From Symbiodinium natans (Eukaryota; Sar; Dinophyceae; Suessiales; Symbiodiniaceae), in contig CAJNDS010002820.1 in assembly GCA_905221605.1 (NCBI GenBank), forward strand, positions 1 to 64,000: a stretch of DNA of 64,000 nucleotides, read 5' to 3'. The notes under the pieces were generated by a model. It had not been told where the DNA came from. It did no database searches and saw nothing but the letters and a program-made list of their open reading frames with translations. Numbering within the stretch: the stretch's first letter is position 1; each line of letters opens with the position of its first letter. Of the stretch, positions 9,720-20,933 are shown piece by piece. Both the position numbers and the translations under genes were made by a program.

Positions 9720-10045
9720 GAAACCAAAAGCCCTAATCCCTGAACCCTGAACCTCCAAACCCTTAAAGCCCTGAACCCTACGCCCTGAAAGCCCTGAACC
9801 CCAAAAGCCTCTTAAAACCCAAACCCTAAGCAAACCCTGAATCCTAAAACCCTTGAACCCTAAACCCTACGACCCCCTAAACCTTAAACCCTGAGCCCCA
9901 AACCCTAAACCCTAAACCCCTAAAACCCTAAAACCCTAAAACCCTAAGACCCTAAGACCCTAAAACCCTAAAACCCTAAAACCCCAAAACCCTCAAACCC
10001 TCAAACCCTAAAACCCTAAAACCCTAAAACCCTAAAACCCTGGAA
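9720..10045. repeat. degenerate CCCTAAA/CCCTAAAA array
   Basis: Begins as scattered CCCTGAA and CCCTAAG words and homogenises into CCCTAAAA octamers towards the exon at 10057. Confidence 0.9.
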
Positions 10046-10056
10046 CCCCCGCAAAC

Positions 10057-10125
10057 CTCAAGTGGAGCACCGAGGACGCCTCGCTCTTCGCCCTCCGCCT
10101 TTGCAGGGGCCGGCGCGAAGGCCAC
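10057..10125 (-). CDS. candidate 69-nt exon, minus strand
   Basis: A GATGCAG acceptor, then VAFAPAPAKAEGEERGVLGA, then PLE, then a GAG|GTTTGC donor: 23 codons exactly. The island at 12140-12215 codes AASAPATARGPKADGEEEGP in the same phase after an ACAG acceptor and is a paralogue. Confidence 0.6.
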
Positions 10126-10139
10126 CTGCATCAACAGAC

Positions 10140-10640
10140 TAGGGTTTAGGGCTTAGGGCCTCGGAGGCCCTAAACCCTAAACCCCGCCCAAACCCCCTAA
10201 CCCCCCTAAGACCCCCGCTAAACCCCCCCTAAACCCCCCCTAAACCCCCTCTCTTAACTCCCAAACCCCCAAACCCCCACGGGTTTGGGGTTGAGGGTCT
10301 TTAAGTGACGTGGAGCTTTCATTGAAGGGATTTGGGTTTGCAGGGTTTAGGCTACCCAAATCCCTAAACCCTAAACCCTATTTGACTTTCGGAAACTTGG
10401 GGGATGTAAAGATTCCGGAAGCTCTGAGCCCTGGAAACCCTAAGCCCTAAGGTTTGGGGTTTGGGGTTTCGCTTGGTGCTCCGTAACCAGAGGTTACTTT
10501 ATAAGGGAGCCCAAAAGGGTACCGCTGGGCTACCCCCTAACCGTAAAACCCCCCAAACGCCCCTAACACCCCCCAAAACCCCTCAAAAACCCCACTAAAA
10601 ATCCCCCTAAACCCTAAACCCTAAACCCTAAACCCTAATC
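10140..10640. other. mixed CCCTAAA-like and CCCCCTAA-like sequence
   Basis: Degenerate C-rich heptamers and octamers plus fragments of GGTACCGC-type foldback sequence. No gene seen. Confidence 0.5.
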
Positions 10641-10654
10641 CCGCTTGCTTGGTT

Positions 10655-10722
10655 AAAGTTGGCGGCCGCGCCTCCTCGGTTGCCTCATTCGCCGCAGTCT
10701 CCGCCGAGCGCGGTCGGGACAC
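10655..10722 (-). CDS. candidate exon with ANEATEEA motif
   Basis: A GCGCAG acceptor is followed by VSRPRSAETAANEATEEARP on the minus strand. It is a paralogue of 8330-8409. The donor is unclear; a GC donor (CAA|GCAAGC) is possible, and GC donors are known in dinoflagellates. Confidence 0.45.
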
Positions 10723-11003
10723 CTGCGCGCACACAGACGAGCCTGAGTTGTCCAGAAACCCGGGGGAACTAAAGGCTAACCTTTGGAGTTTTGTTGGGAT
10801 TAGAAATAATTAGAAATACCCAAAAAAGGTTAAAGGGTACCTACTCTACTACTCAAAAGCCCTCTGCGAGCTCGGATCCTCTACTGCTTTGGGGTACGGC
10901 TAGGGCTTAGGGTTTGGGTGTGTACAGGTATAGTCTCTATGTACACACATCTTTCTATCTACCTGTGTCTATATCTATATCTAGATCTGGATATCTATCT
11001 AAG

Positions 11004-11040
<37 letters not shown>

Positions 11041-11043
11041 GTA

Positions 11044-11113
<70 letters not shown>

Positions 11114-11279
11114 TAGCACTCTCTCTCAACCAGTCTCTGCCCACAAACCCCAAACAAACCCTCTGATAAGCCACCCCCCTGAAAGTCCGAACCCCCAACA
11201 ACCTGAAGCCCAAACCCTCTAAGCAAGCCCACAAGCCTCTGCTGCCTCGCCCCTAATGAGCCTCAACCCTCAACCCCCA
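10723..11279. repeat. (CTAT)n and (CA)n microsatellites in anonymous sequence
   Basis: A degenerate TCTA/CTAT run (10955-11040) is followed by about 33 CA dinucleotides (11047-11112). The flanks carry no supported gene. Confidence 0.85.
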
Positions 11280-11421
11280 GCCCTAAACCCCAAACCCTAA
11301 ACCCGAAAACCGTCAACCCTAAACCCTAAACCCTCAACCTTAAACCCTAAACCCTAAACCCTAAACCCTAAACCCTAAACCCTAAACCCTAAACCCTAAA
11401 CCCTAAACCCTAAACCCTAAA
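11280..11421. repeat. (CCCTAAA)n array
   Basis: About 18 units, perfect towards the exon island on its right. Confidence 0.95.
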
Positions 11422-11424
11422 CCC

Positions 11425-11499
11425 CACCACAGCCGCCGCCACCACCCTTTGGTCCCCCTTTTGGTCCCAGCACCTCCGGGAGCTTCTCGGGGCTCTTGC
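11425..11499 (-). CDS. candidate exon with SPEKLPE motif
   Basis: A GGTTCAG acceptor is followed by KSPEKLPEVLGPKGGPKGGG on the minus strand. It is a paralogue of 9089-9151. The glycine-rich 3' part leaves several possible GT donors. Confidence 0.5.
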
Positions 11500-11528
11500 C
11501 TGAACCAGGGGCTCCGGCACGGATTGAG

Positions 11529-11860
11529 GGGGTTTAGGGTTTAGGGTTTAGGGTTTAGGGTTTAGGGTTTAGGGTTTAGGGTTTAGGGTTTAGGGTTTAG
11601 GGTTTGCTTTAGGCTTTAGGCTTTAGGGTTTAGGGTTTAGGGTTTAGGGTTTAGGGTTTAGGGTTTAGGGCTTAGGGCTTAGGGTTTAGGCTTTAGGCTT
11701 TAGGCTTTAGGCTTTAGGCTTTAGGCTTTAGGGTTTAGGGTTTAGGGTTTAGGGTTTAGGGTTTAGGGTTTAGGGTTAGGGTTTAGGGTTTAGGGTTTTG
11801 GGGCTTTAGGGTTTAGGGTTTTGGGGCTTTAGGGTTCAGGGCTTCGGGTTTAGGGTTGAA
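11529..11860. repeat. (TTTAGGG)n array with a GCTTTAG sub-array
   Basis: Perfect TTTAGGG blocks enclose local runs of the variant heptamer GCTTTAG (11604-11625 and 11688-11727). A single variant has therefore been amplified in place. Confidence 0.9.
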
Positions 11861-12014
11861 AATTTGGGGTAAACCAGGCCGTCTCTACTAAGGGAAATCC
11901 CCCATCTGTTGTCAGGATTTTGGGCTTTAGGGCTTGTCGGGCTTTAAGGCGTTTCGTTCTAAGGCTTAGAGCGTCTTTTTATGCGTTTTGGGTTTCAGGG
12001 CTGTTGGCTTCTAG

Positions 12015-12137
12015 GTTTCGGGGAAATTACAGCTAAACCCTGAACCCTGAACCCTGAAACCTAAACCCTAAACCCTAAACCCTAAGCCCTAAACCCTAAA
12101 CCCTAAACCCTACACCCTAAACCCTAAACCCCAAACC
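12015..12137. repeat. (CCCTAAA)n array
   Basis: About 16 heptamers with CCCTGAA at the left. Confidence 0.9.
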
Positions 12138-12139
12138 CA

Positions 12140-12215
12140 AAGCATAGCTCCCTCCCGGGCCTTCCTCCTCGCCGTCGGCCTTCGGACCCCGAGCCGTGGC
12201 GGGCGCCGAGGCCGC
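12140..12215 (-). CDS. candidate exon, paralogue of 10057-10125
   Basis: A GCACAG acceptor, then AASAPATARGPKADGEEEGP and GGSYAL. The donor position is not fixed. The array on the right (12250-12480) is TTTAGGG with TTGAGGG variants. Confidence 0.5.
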
Positions 12216-12249
12216 CTGTGCTTGGAGGCCCTCTACAAGCCCCAGGGTT

Positions 12250-12480
12250 GAGCAGGGTTTAGGGTTGAGGGTTTAGGGTTTGGGGTTTAGGGTTTAGGGT
12301 TGAGGGTTGAGGGTTTAGGGTTGAGGGATTAGGGTTTGGGGTTTAGGGTTTAGGGTTTAGGGTTTAGGGTTTAGGGTTTAGGGTTGAGGGTTTGGGGTTT
12401 AGGGTTTAGGGTTTAGGGTTTAGGGTTGAGGGGTGAGGGTTGAGGGTTGAGGGTTTAGGGTTGAGGGTTTTGGGTTTGAG
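12250..12480. repeat. (TTTAGGG)/(TTGAGGG) mixed array
   Basis: About 32 heptamers in which TTGAGGG and TTTGGGG variants alternate in patches. Further degenerate words continue to 12690. Confidence 0.9.
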
Positions 12481-12785
12481 CAAAGGGTTTAGGCTCCTTG
12501 TCCGCCGGCATCTTGATGGGCGGTAAGGGGCCCACGGGATCCTCGCGGGGCTTCCGACCCCTAAGCCCTTACACCTTAGGGTTATAGGGTTTTGGGGTTT
12601 GGGGTTTAGGGTTTGGGGCTTCAGGGTCTTGGGAAGTTTAGGGGCTTGGGGGTCTAGGGTTTAGGGTTGAGGGTTCAGGGTTTCGCTTTTTGCGGGCGGA
12701 CCCCTACCAGTTCTTTCACGCTGCATTGTATGCACCCCCAAACTCCAAGACCCGAAGGCTCGGACCTTCACCTCTACTGCAACAG

Positions 12786-12891
12786 TACTTGGAGGTTCAT
12801 GGTGCTTATTAAGCAATAACAACTGTACTTATAACCCACCTATAAGCCTCTCAAGTGCCCTAATCTGGTTATAAGTGCAGTCATAAGTACC
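12786..12891. mobile_element. family-1 palindromic MITE-like element, copy b
   Basis: Begins TACTTGGAGGTTCATGGTGC and contains AACTGTACTTATAACCCACC. The right arm, GGTTATAAGTGCAGTCATAA, mirrors the left arm imperfectly. The outermost right terminus has been lost. Confidence 0.7.
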
Positions 12892-14055
12892 GGCGACAGC
12901 ACACCCCCGAAACCCCAAAAGCATTAAACCACTCGACCTTCAACTCTGAACCTCAGGGTTTAGGGCAGTTTCCGCTGCAACTGCCTAGGCAGCTTTCGCA
13001 CCCCCCCTGAGTGTACAGTTATCCGCCGACCCCAGCTGGAGCGGGGGCGGCGTCAGTGAAGACCCATAGTGCGCTCCATTCCCTGAGTTCCCATGGCCTC
13101 AGCACGCCCAAACCCTCGCCGGTACTCCATTCCCTGAGTTCGTTCCCGTGCATGCCCAAACCCCCGTCGCTCCACCCGTGCCACCCATGGCCTCAGCACG
13201 CCCAAACCCATGGGGCCTCATGGCCCCATGGCCCCAAGGTCCCATGGCCCCATGTCCCTAGACCCGAAGCAGTCCCCGACCCGAGGCTGGCCTGGCCCCC
13301 AAGGCCCACGGCCCCCATGGCCCCATGGCCTCATGCACGGCACGCCCGCCCACTCCGCTCCCCTCTTGCTCTCCTCTGACCCATACGCGGTCTCCTCTCA
13401 TGCCCCCATGCCCCCCACACAGACCCTAAGCTGAGTTTTAAGGGCTCCGGTGCACTGCTCGCTCCGCTCCCGTGCTGTCCATGGCCCATAGCTGAGTTTT
13501 AAGAGCTCCAGTGCAGTGCATGGCCGCCCCCTCGCTGCCCCTCCTCTCCCCGCCCGCTCCGGCCAAGCCCCATGACCCCCATGGCCCCCATGACCCCCAT
13601 GCCCCCAATGACCTCCTAGCCCCAGGCACCAGGCATGCCCATGCCCCCATGGCCCTATCGCCCGCTACCGACCTAAGGAGGGCTCCAGTGCATGCCCGCC
13701 CGCTCCGCTGCCCCTGCTCTCCCCGCCCGCTCCGCCCGGCCATGGTACCAGGCGATGCCATGCCCTTCATGGCCCCCACGGCCACCCATGGTACCAGGCA
13801 CGCCATGCCCCATGGCCCATGACCCGCATGGCTGCCATGGCCCCCATGGCCCTGGCCTCCATCATGGCCCTGCCACACCATGCCATGCCCGCATGGCCCT
13901 TCATGGCCCTGCCGTACCAGGTACCAGGCATGCCATGCCCCCATGGCCCATGGCCCCCATGGCCCCCATCCCATGTCCCTAAGGAGTTTTAAGGGCTCCA
14001 GTGCATGCTCCCATCCTGCTGTTTGCTCCCATACTGCTGTTTGCCCAAAAAAAAG

Positions 14056-14087
<32 letters not shown>

Positions 14088-16893
14088 CCGACCCCTACCA
14101 CCTACTCCACCCCATCCAAAGCTCGACCGGCCCCCAGTGCATGCCCGCTCGCTTGCCCTACCCCCACCACCCACGCACCCCGCCCCCCGCGGACCCTATC
14201 AGCTGAATTTCAAGGGTCCGAATTCATGCCCGCCCCCTCCGCTTGCTCCGCCCTTCCCGCCCGCACTGCCCTTTGGTCTCCAAGGGCTCGTGGCTCCATG
14301 GCTCCATGGTCCCATAGGCCCCACCCTATCAGCTGAAAGGGCCCGCACTGCTTCTCATGGCCTCAAGGGCTCATGGCCCCATGGCTGCATGGTCTGCCCT
14401 TGCTTATGGCTCCCTTCCTAGGGCACCATGGCCGCGCTCTTCCCGCCCGCTCCGCCCACCCCGCCCATGGCCTGCACTGCCCTTGCTGCCCGCCCACCCC
14501 ACCCACCCAGCCCGACTCCCACCCCCACATACACCCGTCTCTTCCTATGGCACCATGCCCGCGCTTCCAGCAATGCCCTTCTCATGGCCCAGGGGCTGCC
14601 GCCCCCTCCGCTTGCTCCGCTTGCTCCGCTCTTGCCCTTCTCATGGCCCCATGGTCCCCAAGGGCGTACTCCCTCACCCCCACCCCGACTCCCACCCCCA
14701 CATACACCCTGCCCATGGGTCCCGTCCTACGGCTCCATGGGCTGCCGCCCCCTCCGCTTGCTCCGCTTGCTCCGCTCTTCCCGCCCGTACGGCTCTTCTC
14801 ATGGCCCCATGGTCCGCAAGGGCTCCATGGCTCCATGACTCCGCCCTTCCCACCCGCACTGCTTCTCATGGCCTCAAGGGCTCATGGCCCCATGGCTGCA
14901 TGGTCCCATGGCCCCAGACCCCCCTAGCAGCTGAATTTAAAGGGCCCCAGTGCATGCCCGCCCCCTCCGCTTGCTCCGCCCTTCCCGCCCGCACTGCCCT
15001 TCTCATGGCCCCATCAAGGCCTCGTGGCCCCATGGCTCCATGGTCCCATGGCCCCACCCTATCAGCTGAATTCAAAGAGCCCTCCGCTTGCTCCGCCCTT
15101 CCCGCCCTTCCTGCCCGCACTGCTTCTCATGGCCTCAAGGGCTCATGGCCCCATGGCTGCATGGTCCCATGGCCCCATGCCCCTGAACTCTATCAGCTGA
15201 ATTTAAAGGGCCCCAGCGCATGCCCGCCCGCTCCGTTTTCCGCACTGCCTTTTTCATGACCCATGGTCACCTTATCATCCGCCTTCTTCTGCCCTTCCTT
15301 TGCCCCCCCATGGCCTCATGGCCCCATGCCTCTCACCCTCAATGGCTCATGGCCCCATGGCTCCATGGTCCCATCCCGCCCCATGGCTCCCACCCCATCA
15401 GCTGACTTTAAAGTGTCCAGTGCATGCCCGCCCTCTCCGCCCTCCCCCCTCTGCCCTTTCCGCCCTTTCCGCCCCCTCCGCCCTTCCCGCTCCGCCCCCT
15501 TCGCCCTTCCCGCTCCATGGCGCTCCATATGGTTCCCGCCCCCTCCGCCCTTCCCGCCCCATGGCGCTCCATGGCTTCATTGGTCCCATGCCCCATGGCT
15601 CCCACGGCCTCACGTCCCTGGACCTTATCATCCGCCTTCTCCGCCGCCTCTGCCCTTCCTTTACCCCCCCATGGCCTCATGGCCCCATGCCTCTCACCCT
15701 TAATGGCTCATGGCCCCATGGCTCCATGGTCCCATCCCGCCCCATGGCTCCTGGCTTCACGGCTTTGGACCCTCTCAGCTGACTTTAAAGGGTCCCAGTG
15801 CATGCCCGCCCTCTCCGCCCTCCCCGCCCCCTCCGCCCTTTCCGCCCTTTCCGCCCCCTCCGCCCTTCCCGCTCCATGGCGCTCCATGGCTCCATGGTCC
15901 CATGGCCCCATGGTCCCATGGCCCCATGATCCCATCCCGCCCGGCTTCACGGACCTTATCACCTTCTCCGCCGCCTCTGCCCTTCCTTGCCCCCCCATGG
16001 CCTTATGGCCCCATGCCTCTCACCCTCAATGGCTCATGGCCCATTGCTCCATGGTCCCATCCCGCCCCGGCTCCCATGGCTTCACGGCTTTGGACCCTAT
16101 CAGCTGACAAAGGGTCCCAGTGCATGCCCGCCCTCTCCGCTCTCCCCGCCCCCTCCGCCCTTTCCGCCCTTTCCGCCCCCTCCGCCCTTCCTGCTCCGCC
16201 CCCTCCGCCCTTCCCGCTCCACGGCGCTCCTTCTGGTTCCCGCCCCCTCCGCCCTTCCCGCCCCATGGCGCTCCATGGCTTCATTGCCCCATGGCTCCCA
16301 CGGCCTCGCGTCCTTGGACCTTATCATCCGTGCATGCCCGCCCTCTCCGCCCTCTCCGCCCCCTCGCCCTTCCCGCTCCATGGCGCTCCATGACTCCATG
16401 GTCCCACGGCCTCACGCCCGTGGACCTTGTCACTCTTCCTTCCAGGGCTCCATGGTCCCATGGCCCATGGGCTCATGGCCCCATGCCTCTGGCCCGAAAT
16501 GGTTCGTGCATGGTGCCATTCCGCCCCGCCCCTGGACCCTTCAGTGCACGCCCGACCCACACACCTCGCCCCCCGCCCATGCCGCTCATGGACCTATCCC
16601 TACCACCGACTCGCCCCATCCAAAGCGCTCCTCATGGACCCATGGCTCCTGGCCCCCTCTTGGTTCTGGTCCATCCTGCCTGCCGTAGCCTCTGGCTCCT
16701 GGCCCCATGGCTCCATGCATGGCCCCATCCCGCCCAAGGCTCCCATGGCTTCACGGCTTTGGACCCTGTCAGCTGACTTTAAAGGGCCCCAGTGCATGCC
16801 CGCCCTCTCCGCTCTCTCCGCCCTTTCCGCCCCCTCCGCCCTTCCCGCTCCATGGCGCTCCATGGCTCCATGGTCCCACGGCCTCACGCCCGT

Positions 16894-17022
16894 GGAGAAG
16901 GCGGATGGTCCAGGGACGTGAGGCCGTGGGAGCCATGAGGCATGGGACCAATGAAGCCATGGAGCGCCATGGGGCGGGAAGGGCGGAGGGGGCGGGAACC
17001 TTTTGGAGCGCCGTGGAGCGGC
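16894..17022. repeat. inverted segment inside the CCATGG array
   Basis: GGTCCAGGGACGTGAGGCC followed by GAAGCCATGGAGCGCCATGG on the plus strand is the reverse complement of the middle of the standard unit. The units before and after are in normal orientation, so this is a local inversion or template switch. Confidence 0.75.
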
Positions 17023-20000
17023 CGCCCTTCCTTTGCCCCCCCATGGCCTCATGGCCCCATGCCTCTCACCCTCAATGGCTCATGGCCCCATGGCTCCATG
17101 GTCCCATCCCGCCCCATGGCTCTCATGGCTTCACGGCTTTGGACCCTCTCAGCTGACTTTAAAGGGTCCCAGTGCATGCCCGCCCTCTCCGCACTCCCCG
17201 CCCCTCCACCCTTTCCGCCCTTCCCGCCCCTCCGCCCTTCCCGCTCCGCCCCCTCCGCCCATCCCGCTCCATGGCGCTCCATACCCCTCCGCCCTTCCCG
17301 CCCCATGGCGCTCCTGGCTTCATTGGTCCCATGGCTCCCCTTATCATCCGCCTTCTCCGCCGCCTCTGCCCTTCCTTTACCCCGCCATGGTCTCATGGCC
17401 CCATGCCTCTCACCCTTAATGGCTCATGGCCCGATGGCTCCATCCCGCCCCGGCTCCCATGGCTTCACGGCTTTGGACCCTATCAGCTGACTTTAAAGGG
17501 TCCCAGTGCCTGCCCGCCCTCTCCGCCCTCCCCGCCCTTTCCGCCCCCTCCGCCCTTCCCGCTCCGCCCCATCCGCCCTTCCCGCTCCATGGCGCTCCAT
17601 ATGGTTCCCGCCCCCTCCGCCCTTCCCGCCCCATGGCACTCCATGGCTTCTCCCACGCCTCACATCTGGACCTTTTCATCCCTTCTCCGCCGCCTCTGCC
17701 CTTCCTAATGGCTCATGGCCCCATGGCTCCATGGTCCCATCCCGCCCCATGGCTCCCATGGCTTCACGGCTTTGGACCCTATCAGCTGACTTAAAGGGTC
17801 CCAGTGCATGCCCGCCCTCCCCCTCCGCCCTTTCCGCCCTTTCCGCCCCCTCCGCCCTTCCCGCTCCATGGCGCTCCATGGCTCCATGGTCCCATGGCCC
17901 CACAGACCTTATCATCCGCCTTCTCCGCCGCCTCTGCCCTTCCTTTGCCCCCCCATGGCCTCATGGCCCCATGCCTCTCACCCTCAATGGCTCATGGCCC
18001 CATGGCTCCATGGTCCCATCCCGCCCCATGGCTCCCATGGCTTCACCTTCTTGGGACCCTCTCAGCTGACTTTAAAGGGTCCCAGTGCATGCCCGCCCTC
18101 TCCTTCCGCCCTTTCCGCCCCCTTCCGCCCGCTCCGCCCCCTCCGCCCTTCCCGTTTCATGGCGCTCCACATGGTTCCCGCCCCCTCCGCCCTTCCCGCC
18201 CCATGGCGCTCCTGGCTTCATTGGTCCCATGCCCTATGGCTCCCACGGCCTCATGTCCCTGGACCTTTTCCTCCGGCGCCGCCTCTGCCCTTCCTTTACC
18301 CCCCATGGCCTCATGGCCCCATGCCTCTCACCCTTACTGGCTCATGGCCCCATGGCTCCATGGTCCCATCCCGCCCAAACTCCGCCCTCCCCACCCTTTC
18401 CGCCCCCTCGCCCTTCCCGCTCCGCCCCCTCCGCCCTTCCCGCTCCATGGCGCTCCATATGATTCCCGCCCCCTCCGCCCTTCCCGCCCCGCTCCATGGC
18501 TTCATTGGTCCCTTGCCCCATGGCTCCCACGGCCTCACGTCCCTGCACCTTTTCATCCGCCTTCTCCGCCGCCTCTGCCCTTCCGAATGGCTCATGGCCC
18601 CATGGCTCCATGGTCCCATCCCCCATGGCTCCCATGGCTTCACGGCTTTGGACCCTAAAGGTTCCCAGTGCATGCCCGCCCTCTCCGCCCTCCCGGGCCC
18701 CTCCGCCCTTTCCGCCCTTTCCGCCCCCTCCGCCCTTCCCGCTCCATGGCGCTCCATGGCTCCATGGTCCCATGGCCCCATGGTCCCATCCCGCCCAGCT
18801 TATCATCCGCCTTCTGGCCTTCCTTGCCCCCCCATGGCCTCATGGCCCCATGCCTCTCACCCTCAACCGCCCCATGGCGCTCCATGGCTTCTCCCACGCC
18901 TCACGTCTGGACCTTTTCATCCGCCTTCTCCGCCGCCTCTGCCCTTCCTAATGGCTCATGGCCCCATGGCTCCATGGTCCCATCCCGCCCCATGGCTCCC
19001 ATGGCTTCACGGCTTTGGACCCTATCAGCTGACTTTAAAGGGTCCCAGTGCATGCCCGCCCTCTCCGCCCTCCCCGCCCCCTCCGCCCTCCGCCCTTTCC
19101 GCCCCCTCCGCCCTTCCCGCTCCACGGCGCTCCATGGCTCCATGGTCCCATTCCCATGGCTCTCAGCTGAGTTTAAAGGATCCCAGTGCATGCCCGCCCT
19201 CTCCGCCCTTCCCGCCCCCTCCGCCCTTCCCGCTCCATGGCGCTCCATATGGTTCCCGCCCCCTCCGCCCTTGCCGCCCCATGGCGCTCCTGGCTTCGTC
19301 GTGGCTCCCACGGCCGCAAATCCCCGCCTTCTCCGCCGCCTCTGCCCTTCCTTTTCCCCCCCATGGCCTCATGGCCCCATGCCTCTCACCCTTATTGGCT
19401 CTGGCCCCATGGCTCCATGGTCCCATCCCGCCCCATGGCTCCCATGGCTTCACGGCTTTGGACCCTGTCAGCTGACTTTAAAGTCCCAGTGCATGCCCGC
19501 CCTCTCCCTTTCCGCCCTTTCCGCCCCCTCCGCCCTTCCCGCTCCGCCCCCTCCGCCCTTCCCGCTCCATGGCGCTCCATATGGTTCCCGCCCCCTCCGC
19601 CCTTCCCGCCCCATGGCACTCCATGGCTTCATTGGTCCCATGCCCCATGACTCCCACGGCCTCACGTCCCTGCACCTTTTCATCCGCCTTCTCCGCCGCC
19701 TCTGCCCTTCCTAATGGCTCATGGCCCCATGGCTCCATGGTCCCATCCCGCCCCATGGCTCCCATGGCTTCCCGGCTTTTTTTGGGTCCCAGTGCATGCC
19801 CCCCGCCCCCCGCCCTTTCCGCCCTTTCCGCCCCCTCCGCCCTTCCCGCTCCATGGCGCTCCATGGCTCCATGGTCCCATGGCCCCATGGTCCCATCCCG
19901 CCCCGCCGCCTCTGCCCTTCCTTGCCCCCACGGCCTCATGGCCCCACGCCTATGGCTCATGCATGGTCCCATCCCGCCCCATGGCTCCCGTGCCTCACGC

Positions 20001-20342
20001 CCCTGGACCTTATCGCTGACTTTCCCGCCCTCTCCGCCCTCTCCGCCCCACGGCGCTCCATGGCTCCATGGCCCCCATGGCCTCATGGCTCCATCCCTCT
20101 AGCCCCCAATGGCTCATGGCTCCATGGCTCCACGGTCCCATGCCTCCCACGGCTTCACGCCCCGAAACTATGTGCATGCTCACCCTCTCCGCCCTCTCCG
20201 CCCCCTCCGCCCTTCCCGCCCCATGGCTCCTCCTGGCCCATCAGCTGACTTTAAAGGCCCGCCCTCTCCGCATGGTCCCATAACCCCTGCCATGGCCTCA
20301 TGGCCCCATGGCTCCCCTATGGCCCCTAAAGCTCTAAGGCTA

Positions 20343-20933
20343 TCAGCAGTGTGCGGTCGCCGACCGGGTCGCGACGACTTTTCCTGCGGCGACCGTAAAC
20401 TTGTGTCCGCATTTCCGTCGATTGTCGATGCATCCGTCTCGCGTGGTAGACTCGACCTTTGCCTTGCACTGTGGGCACTCATACCAGAAGTGTGCGGTCG
20501 CCGACTGGGTCGCGACGACTTTTCCTGCGGCGACCCTAAACTGGTGTCCGCATTTCCGTCGATTGTCGATGCATCCGTCTCGCGTGGTAGACTCCACCCT
20601 TGCCTTGCACTGTGGGCACTCATACCAGAAGTGTGCGGTCGCCGACTGGGTCGCGACGACTTTTCCTGCGGCGACCCTAAACTGGTGTCCGCATTTCCGT
20701 CGATTGTCGATGCATCCGTCTCGCCTGGTAGACTCGACCCTTGCCTTGCACTGCGGGCACTCATACGAGAAGTGTGCGGTCGCCGACTGGGTCGCGACAA
20801 CTTTTCCTGCGGCGACCGTAAACCTGTGTCCGCATTTCCGTCGATTGTCGATGCGTCCGTCTCGCACGGCTGCTTCGACCTTGGCCTTGCACTGTGGGCA
20901 CTCATACGAGAAGCGTGTGTGTGTTGCTCCCAT
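20343..20933 (-). CDS. tandem zinc-ribbon repeat protein (4 x 47 aa)
   Basis: A 196-codon minus-strand frame of four tandem units with an exact 141-bp period (unit starts at 20349, 20490, 20631 and 20772 on the plus strand). Each unit has YECPQCKAKVE, then DGCIDNRRKCGH, then F-V-AAGKVVA. The CPQC knuckle and the CGH pair suggest a zinc-ribbon-like metal-binding fold. The units are nearly identical, apart from the first (MGATHTRFSYECPQC, DGRIDNRRKCGH), which has lost one Cys. An in-frame stop lies directly before the first ATG, but internal splicing cannot be excluded. The codon choice and composition differ from the CCATGG sequence around it, and it keeps the minus orientation of the other genes. 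Function unknown; nucleic-acid or protein binding would be usual for such a domain. Confidence 0.6.
   Translation of the reverse strand: MGATHTRFSYECPQCKAKVEAAVRDGRIDNRRKCGHRFTVAAGKVVATQSATAHFSYECPQCKARVESTRRDGCIDNRRKCGHQFRVAAGKVVATQSATAHFWYECPQCKARVESTTRDGCIDNRRKCGHQFRVAAGKVVATQSATAHFWYECPQCKAKVESTTRDGCIDNRRKCGHKFTVAAGKVVATRSATAHC

Noticed and set aside
10060-12236. Plus-strand reading of three exon islands (SPSAF and GRASSVASFAAV peptides)
   Set aside because: The plus strand is also open, but the minus-strand frames have AG acceptors, share better paralogous alignments and agree with neighbouring exons.
13011-20283. Many long Pro/Ala/His/Ser- and Gly/Arg-rich frames on both strands, up to 555 codons
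   Set aside because: They are by-products of the CCATGG and CCGCCC tandem repeats, which lack stop codons in all frames. No domain, no consistent frame across units, and both strands are equally open.
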